Source: Desulfobacteraceae bacterium
GTDB taxonomy: Bacteria; Desulfobacterota; DSM-4660; Desulfatiglandales; Desulfatiglandaceae
Assembly: GCA_013203065.1 (NCBI GenBank)
Contig: JABMQV010000320.1
Span: forward strand, 1 to 10,033
Reading direction: 5' to 3'
Length of the DNA stretch: 10,033 nt
The position numbers and the translations under genes were made by a program. This document shows positions 7,516 to 10,033 of this stretch, in pieces. Under the pieces are notes generated by a model. The model saw nothing but the letters and a program-made list of their open reading frames with translations. It searched no databases and had not been told where the DNA came from. Position 1 is the first letter of the stretch. Every line of letters begins with the position of its first letter.

Positions 7516-7543
7516 GATCGGGACAAATTAATAAGGCCCGATC
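7516..7543 (-). other. Hairpin spanning the creatininase-family stop codon
   Basis: GATCGGG (7516-7522) and CCCGATC (7537-7543) form a perfect 7-bp GC-rich stem with a 14-base loop containing the TAA stop (7528-7530). Neither strand has a T-run after the stem, so it is not a standard intrinsic terminator. It could end or protect the - strand mRNA, or act between the two convergent genes. Confidence 0.4.
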
Positions 7544-8631
7544 CTGGGTAAAGAATAAACGGATTTCCACCCTTTACTGCCCGGTTCCTTGAGATATGGC
7601 TCCATCTCCTTGTTGGTTCGGAATGTCGTCTTTTCCGGCTCGGGAACGGTTCCCACCGGCCATGTCTCCAAGATTTCCTCCTGTAGAAGAACGAGATATT
7701 CACAGACGGCCAATATGGGCGGTTTGGCTTTATCAGCATCCGCCAAAGTGGCCTTGCCCACGACCCCCTCGGGAGTCGCTACGATCTCCAACGGGAGATC
7801 TCCCGCCCGGGTTCTGTATGTATTGGGTCTCAGTAACTCCTCGGCTGATAGATCAAAGTGTCCGTCCGGGAAATATTTGTAGTCCGGCATGGGACCTGTA
7901 TCCACGGCATGCTCCATCTTGACCATCTCGGGGAACAGGAGGAGACCCATTGAGGTTTCGGCCTCATCCGCATGGATAAAACGCGTGTCGAATTTCCCGC
8001 CGTATTCCTTTGTTTCGAAAAATTCACGGACCGTTCGTTGTAGTTCAGGCGCCACATAGAAACCGGGGAATTGATAGGTATTCATAAATCGTTTGATGGC
8101 CTTCTCGATTTCATTCTGCTGCGCGTGGTTGTTAAACCATATCTGTTTGCGGAACCCATCATTCCAAAGGCCATACATGATGTGCATGATGCTTTGCTCA
8201 AAGGCCTCGTCGTTGACCATGACGGTGCCAAACATCCCCTGGTGCCAGGGCGGGTGACAGCCGTAGTTGATGGGATACGCCACGTTTACCGGCGCCCCTG
8301 TTTTCTCGGTCTTGCGGCGGACCGCTTCGGCTATCCGCGTGACCTGGAGGGTGTCGTGGCCGCCGATGAGGTGGTCACCGTGACATTCCGTGGACCCCAC
8401 GGGAATAATCACCACATCATTTTTCCGGCGGTTTTTGACCAGATCTGCCCTGGGGGTGTTCTGGATATAGGAACCTGGTTTATCCATTTCTCCCGGTGAA
8501 GGGATCCCGTATTCTTCCCTGAGACTCCTGTCCACTTCTTCGTCTGACATGTTCCAAATTCTCTCCTTCATTTTCCCGACTGAAGTGTTTTCAAAAAACG
8601 GTGTAAACCGGCCTGATTTCTTTTCACCCAT
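7528..8631 (-). CDS. iolN: Creatininase-family hydrolase, probably 3-dehydro-scyllo-inosose hydrolase-like
   Basis: A 367-residue amidohydrolase-like protein of the creatininase superfamily, clearly longer than the usual 240-260. The N-terminal section (SLREEYGIPSPGEMDKPGSY) and NYGCHPPWHQGMFGT resemble, from memory of the family, 3-dehydro-scyllo-inosose hydrolases, which open a diketo-inositol ring in inositol breakdown. Metal-binding motifs are present: VGSTECHGDH with Glu82 and His84, Asp93 in GGHDT, His169 in FNNHAQQN and Glu223/Glu225 in HADEAETSMG. The HxE position after His169 carries Gln171 instead of the Glu of classical creatininase. No signal peptide; likely cytoplasmic. ATG 8631 follows a strong GAGGAGGAG Shine-Dalgarno, five bases away. 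It is divergent from a cupin gene and near two more, consistent with sugar or polyol catabolism. Superfamily membership is secure; the substrate and the symbol are inference. Confidence 0.8.
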   Translation of the reverse strand: MGEKKSGRFTPFFENTSVGKMKERIWNMSDEEVDRSLREEYGIPSPGEMDKPGSYIQNTPRADLVKNRRKNDVVIIPVGSTECHGDHLIGGHDTLQVTRIAEAVRRKTEKTGAPVNVAYPINYGCHPPWHQGMFGTVMVNDEAFEQSIMHIMYGLWNDGFRKQIWFNNHAQQNEIEKAIKRFMNTYQFPGFYVAPELQRTVREFFETKEYGGKFDTRFIHADEAETSMGLLLFPEMVKMEHAVDTGPMPDYKYFPDGHFDLSAEELLRPNTYRTRAGDLPLEIVATPEGVVGKATLADADKAKPPILAVCEYLVLLQEEILETWPVGTVPEPEKTTFRTNKEMEPYLKEPGSKGWKSVYSLPRIGPY

Positions 8632-8819
8632 GGTTTCTCCTCCTCAGAATTAATTTGGTCTTGTTTACCTTCAAAAATTCTTCAAAAGCCACTACGATGA
8701 TACAGAATGCAAGTCAACAAAAAAATCCATTTTGTCTGGTTCGATTAGGTGTCCTGTTCGTCTTAAAGGAAGATGTATTCACTGCAGATCCTTTGAGGAT
8801 AACGATCGGTTTTTTCAAG

Positions 8820-8848
8820 TTGTAAAAAACATCGGATTGAAATATATA
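8820..8848 (+). promoter_or_regulatory. Candidate sigma70 promoter of the + strand cupin
   Basis: TTGTAA (8820-8825), a 17-base spacer and TATATA (8843-8848), with an alternative -10 of TATAAC at 8845-8850. Transcription would begin near 8855, about 50 bases before the cupin start. The -10 lies inside the left arm of the palindrome at 8840-8883. Confidence 0.5.
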
Positions 8849-8883
8849 ACGAACCTTTGAATGAAAGCGGTTCGGATATATTT
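8840..8883. promoter_or_regulatory. Large interrupted palindrome, likely operator for the cupin
   Basis: AAATATAT (8840-8847) with ATATATTT (8876-8883), and CGAACC (8850-8855) with GGTTCG (8869-8874), form 14 matched pairs around a 13-base centre, separated only by AA versus G. The palindrome covers the predicted -10 and start of transcription, so a repressor bound there would block RNA polymerase. Because the transcript would start inside it, a DNA-level operator is more likely than an RNA attenuator, despite the T-run at 8881-8885. The regulator is not in the window. Confidence 0.5.
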
Positions 8884-8907
8884 TTGGATTCAAGAGAGGA
8901 GAAACAA

Positions 8908-9318
8908 ATGACATCAGAAAAGATCCCGGGATGGGAAGTAACCAAGGAAAAAAAGGCCGCCACGGAAGAGATGCGTGACTCAATCATCAACGAGGCTAAA
9001 GATCTTGAATGGAACCCTCATCCGGCAAATGAAAACGTGAGTTTGGCCTTTGTGGTTTCAAAAAGAGATGATGATGTGGACGGAACCTGCATCTTTGCCC
9101 GGGTTCCCAAAGGCGAAGGCCTCCCCGAACACACCCATGATGCCAACGATATCATCGTCCCCCTCGCGGGTAGAGGGAAATTATGGATAAATGGCCTGGG
9201 GGAGTTTGAAGTGAAAAAGGGCGTTGTCTTTAACATACCGCCCGGAGTCTCCCACAGGCTGTTTGGTGTCACGGAGGATCTGGAGATCTTTGATGTATTC
9301 ATTGGGCCAATCTTGTAG
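8908..9318 (+). CDS. Cupin-domain protein (first of three)
   Basis: A 136-residue single-domain cupin. A charged N-terminal segment precedes a beta-barrel carrying cupin motif 1 as GEGLPEHTHDANDIIVPLAG, with His75, His77 and Asp81 where Glu is usual, and motif 2 as GVVFNIPPGVSHRLFG with His116. This is a plausible metal site, so a small metal-dependent isomerase, lyase, dioxygenase or sugar-binding protein; the sequence does not say which. ATG 8908 has AGGAG six bases upstream (8897-8901); the in-frame ATG at 8857 lies inside the palindrome and lacks a Shine-Dalgarno. It is divergent from the creatininase-family hydrolase, with its own predicted promoter and operator, and convergent with the second cupin. 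Shared regulation with the hydrolase is likely. Confidence 0.8.
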   Translation: MTSEKIPGWEVTKEKKAATEEMRDSIINEAKDLEWNPHPANENVSLAFVVSKRDDDVDGTCIFARVPKGEGLPEHTHDANDIIVPLAGRGKLWINGLGEFEVKKGVVFNIPPGVSHRLFGVTEDLEIFDVFIGPIL

Positions 9319-9320
9319 TC

Positions 9321-9449
9321 TTAGGCTTCCTTCTTTTGCCGCAGTAAAATGCCTGCTGCGGCTATCAACCATTTGCCGGCTACCTCCCCGACATATTTGA
9401 CTCCCGCAATCCGGAGACGATCCTGAGATCGGTGCCGCGAAAACCGCAT
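9321..9449 (-). CDS. Possible small 42-residue protein after the second cupin
   Basis: A short reading frame begins at ATG 9449, four bases after the second cupin's stop, and ends with TAA at 9321-9323. The product has an Arg-rich start (MRFSRHRSQDRLR) and a hydrophobic or amphipathic helix (VAGKWLIAAAGILL) before a basic end (RQKKEA), as in small membrane-associated proteins. Third codon positions are mostly G or C, like the neighbouring genes. There is only a weak GAG as Shine-Dalgarno, so it would depend on coupling to the cupin. A perfect 7-bp inverted repeat (9338-9344/9356-9362) lies inside it, without a T-run. It could instead be the remnant C-terminus of a lost gene. No family recognised. 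Confidence 0.35.
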   Translation of the reverse strand: MRFSRHRSQDRLRIAGVKYVGEVAGKWLIAAAGILLRQKKEA

Positions 9450-9453
9450 GCAG

Positions 9454-9843
9454 TCACTCGACGATCTCATATCCTGCCGACTGAAGGGATTGACGGGTAT
9501 AGAGGAAAACAAACTCGCACGGCTCCTCAAAGGGATTGTAGGCCCAATGTACAGCTCCCCTGGGGACCCAGATGGTATCCCCTTTTGCCACTTCGAATTC
9601 TTGATCCTTTACCCCCCCTATCAACTTTCCGGACAGAATATACATGACTTCCTCCGCGTCCTCGTGAGTGTGTTTCTTGTGAAAGGACATCTTCGGATCA
9701 AATTTACAATACGCAAAAGTGATATCTTCCGCTCCCACCCTCTCATCGTCGACAAGCACGATACGTGAGGCATGTTCAAGGTCCTTGATGGGTTCGTTTC
9801 GACCATCATCAAGTTTTAAGACGAACTTGTCTTGGAATTTCAT
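9454..9843 (-). CDS. Cupin-domain protein (second of three)
   Basis: A 129-residue single-domain cupin with a complete classical metal site: HKKHTHEDAEEVMYILSG gives His58, His60 and Glu64/Glu65 (motif 1), and GDTIWVPRGAVHWAYN gives His99 with the conserved Pro and Gly (motif 2). Short cupins of this form include sugar isomerases, small-molecule lyases and ligand sensors; the substrate is unknown. ATG 9843 was chosen because AGGAGG (9851-9856) lies seven bases upstream; an in-frame TTG at 9849 is too close to that site. It lies 77 bases downstream of a third cupin on the same strand and is probably co-transcribed with it. It converges on the + strand cupin, to which it is only distantly similar, so a recent duplication is unlikely. 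Confidence 0.85.
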   Translation of the reverse strand: MKFQDKFVLKLDDGRNEPIKDLEHASRIVLVDDERVGAEDITFAYCKFDPKMSFHKKHTHEDAEEVMYILSGKLIGGVKDQEFEVAKGDTIWVPRGAVHWAYNPFEEPCEFVFLYTRQSLQSAGYEIVE

Positions 9844-9920
9844 ATCCAATTCCTCCTGATAGATTTTTTGTAACCGTGCACGGGTTCAGAAGTTCTTGGC
9901 CATCTTTCGGGCCGCCCGTT

Positions 9921-10033
9921 CTATTTGGTGGCAGGTGAAAAGACGTTGTACAGAAGGACCTCTTTTTCGACATTCCTGATGGCATGAAGGGTATTGGGTG
10001 GAACCATGACAACCATCTGGGACTCGAGGGGAA
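9921..10033 (-). CDS. Cupin-domain protein, C-terminal end only (third of three)
   Basis: Partial gene entering from the right edge on the - strand, with stop TAG at 9921-9923. The 36 visible residues begin PLESQMVVMVPPNTLHAIRN and end VLLYNVFSPATK. This is a cupin motif 2 (PPNTLHAIRN, with the metal-type His) followed by the closing beta strands. The rest, including motif 1 and the start, lies outside. It is upstream of the second cupin in the same direction, with 77 bases between stop and next start, so the two probably share a transcript. Only the fold is supported, not the substrate. Confidence 0.65.
   Translation of the reverse strand, partial: PLESQMVVMVPPNTLHAIRNVEKEVLLYNVFSPATK

Larger units (their letters stand above)
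8632..8907. promoter_or_regulatory. Divergent intergenic region between hydrolase and cupin
   Basis: A 276-base AT-rich region drives genes in both directions. Toward the hydrolase (- strand) there is a TTGACT -35-like box (8712-8717) without a convincing -10, and a direct repeat CTTCAAAA (8669-8676 and 8680-8687) spaced 11 bases, one helical turn. Toward the cupin there is a good promoter and a large palindrome. GGTTCG occurs as a half-site at 8738-8743 as well as in the palindrome arm at 8869-8874. A small inverted repeat ATCCT/AGGAT lies at 8788-8800. Confidence 0.5.

Noticed and set aside
8071..8499. 142-codon + strand ORF inside the creatininase-family gene
   Set aside because: Shadow of the hydrolase gene, which has family motifs and a strong ribosome binding site.
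8857..8907. Upstream ATG start at 8857 for the first cupin
   Set aside because: It lies within the palindrome at the predicted transcription start and has no Shine-Dalgarno; ATG 8908 has an ideal one.
9338..9362. Perfect inverted repeat GCCGCAG/CTGCGGC as a terminator between the convergent cupins
   Set aside because: No T-run follows on either strand (T-rich DNA lies on the wrong side), and it lies inside the possible small ORF.

Overview
The window looks like chromosomal DNA of moderate GC content from a free-living bacterium. The gene families (a ParE/ParC pair of the compact type, Tex, a SpoIIAA-like STAS protein, and a long creatininase-family hydrolase beside cupins) would fit a Desulfobacterota-like (deltaproteobacterial) or similar environmental anaerobe. 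That placement is inference from protein style only; there is no rRNA or other taxonomic marker here.

Left half (about 222-6420, + strand): a tight three-gene unit. A good sigma70-type promoter (TTGACA-17-TAAACT) and an AT-rich perfect inverted repeat precede parE, which overlaps parC in a TGATG junction. parC in turn overlaps tex by 28 bases. The unit joins a type IIA topoisomerase (B and A subunits) to the Tex nucleic-acid-binding/transcription factor. ParC is short at its C-terminus and lacks both residues that normally anchor quinolones.

Middle (6421-7527): about 600 bases with no convincing protein gene, then a small SpoIIAA-like (STAS) protein at 7020-7400. The gap is not featureless. 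It holds a cluster of TGCCATA half-sites, a 17-base direct repeat whose partner lies just after the STAS gene, and a roughly 200-base block (6721-6921) of nested, mutually consistent stems including a GAAA tetraloop. That block is a candidate structured RNA or cis-regulatory leader for the STAS gene, and is the most unusual feature here.

Right half (7528-10033): a metabolic-looking cluster. A 367-residue creatininase-superfamily hydrolase on the - strand resembles 3-dehydro-scyllo-inosose hydrolase (IolN type). It is divergent from a small cupin on the + strand. The shared 276-base intergenic region has a promoter for the cupin overlapped by a 14-bp interrupted palindrome, probably an operator. 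Facing it on the - strand are a second cupin, a possible 42-residue coupled small protein after it, and the C-terminal end of a third cupin cut by the window edge. Three different single-domain cupins beside a ring-opening hydrolase suggest a cyclic polyol or other carbohydrate breakdown locus, with cupins as isomerases, lyases or sensors. No substrate is demonstrated.

No tRNA, rRNA, CRISPR array, transposase or phage gene was seen.
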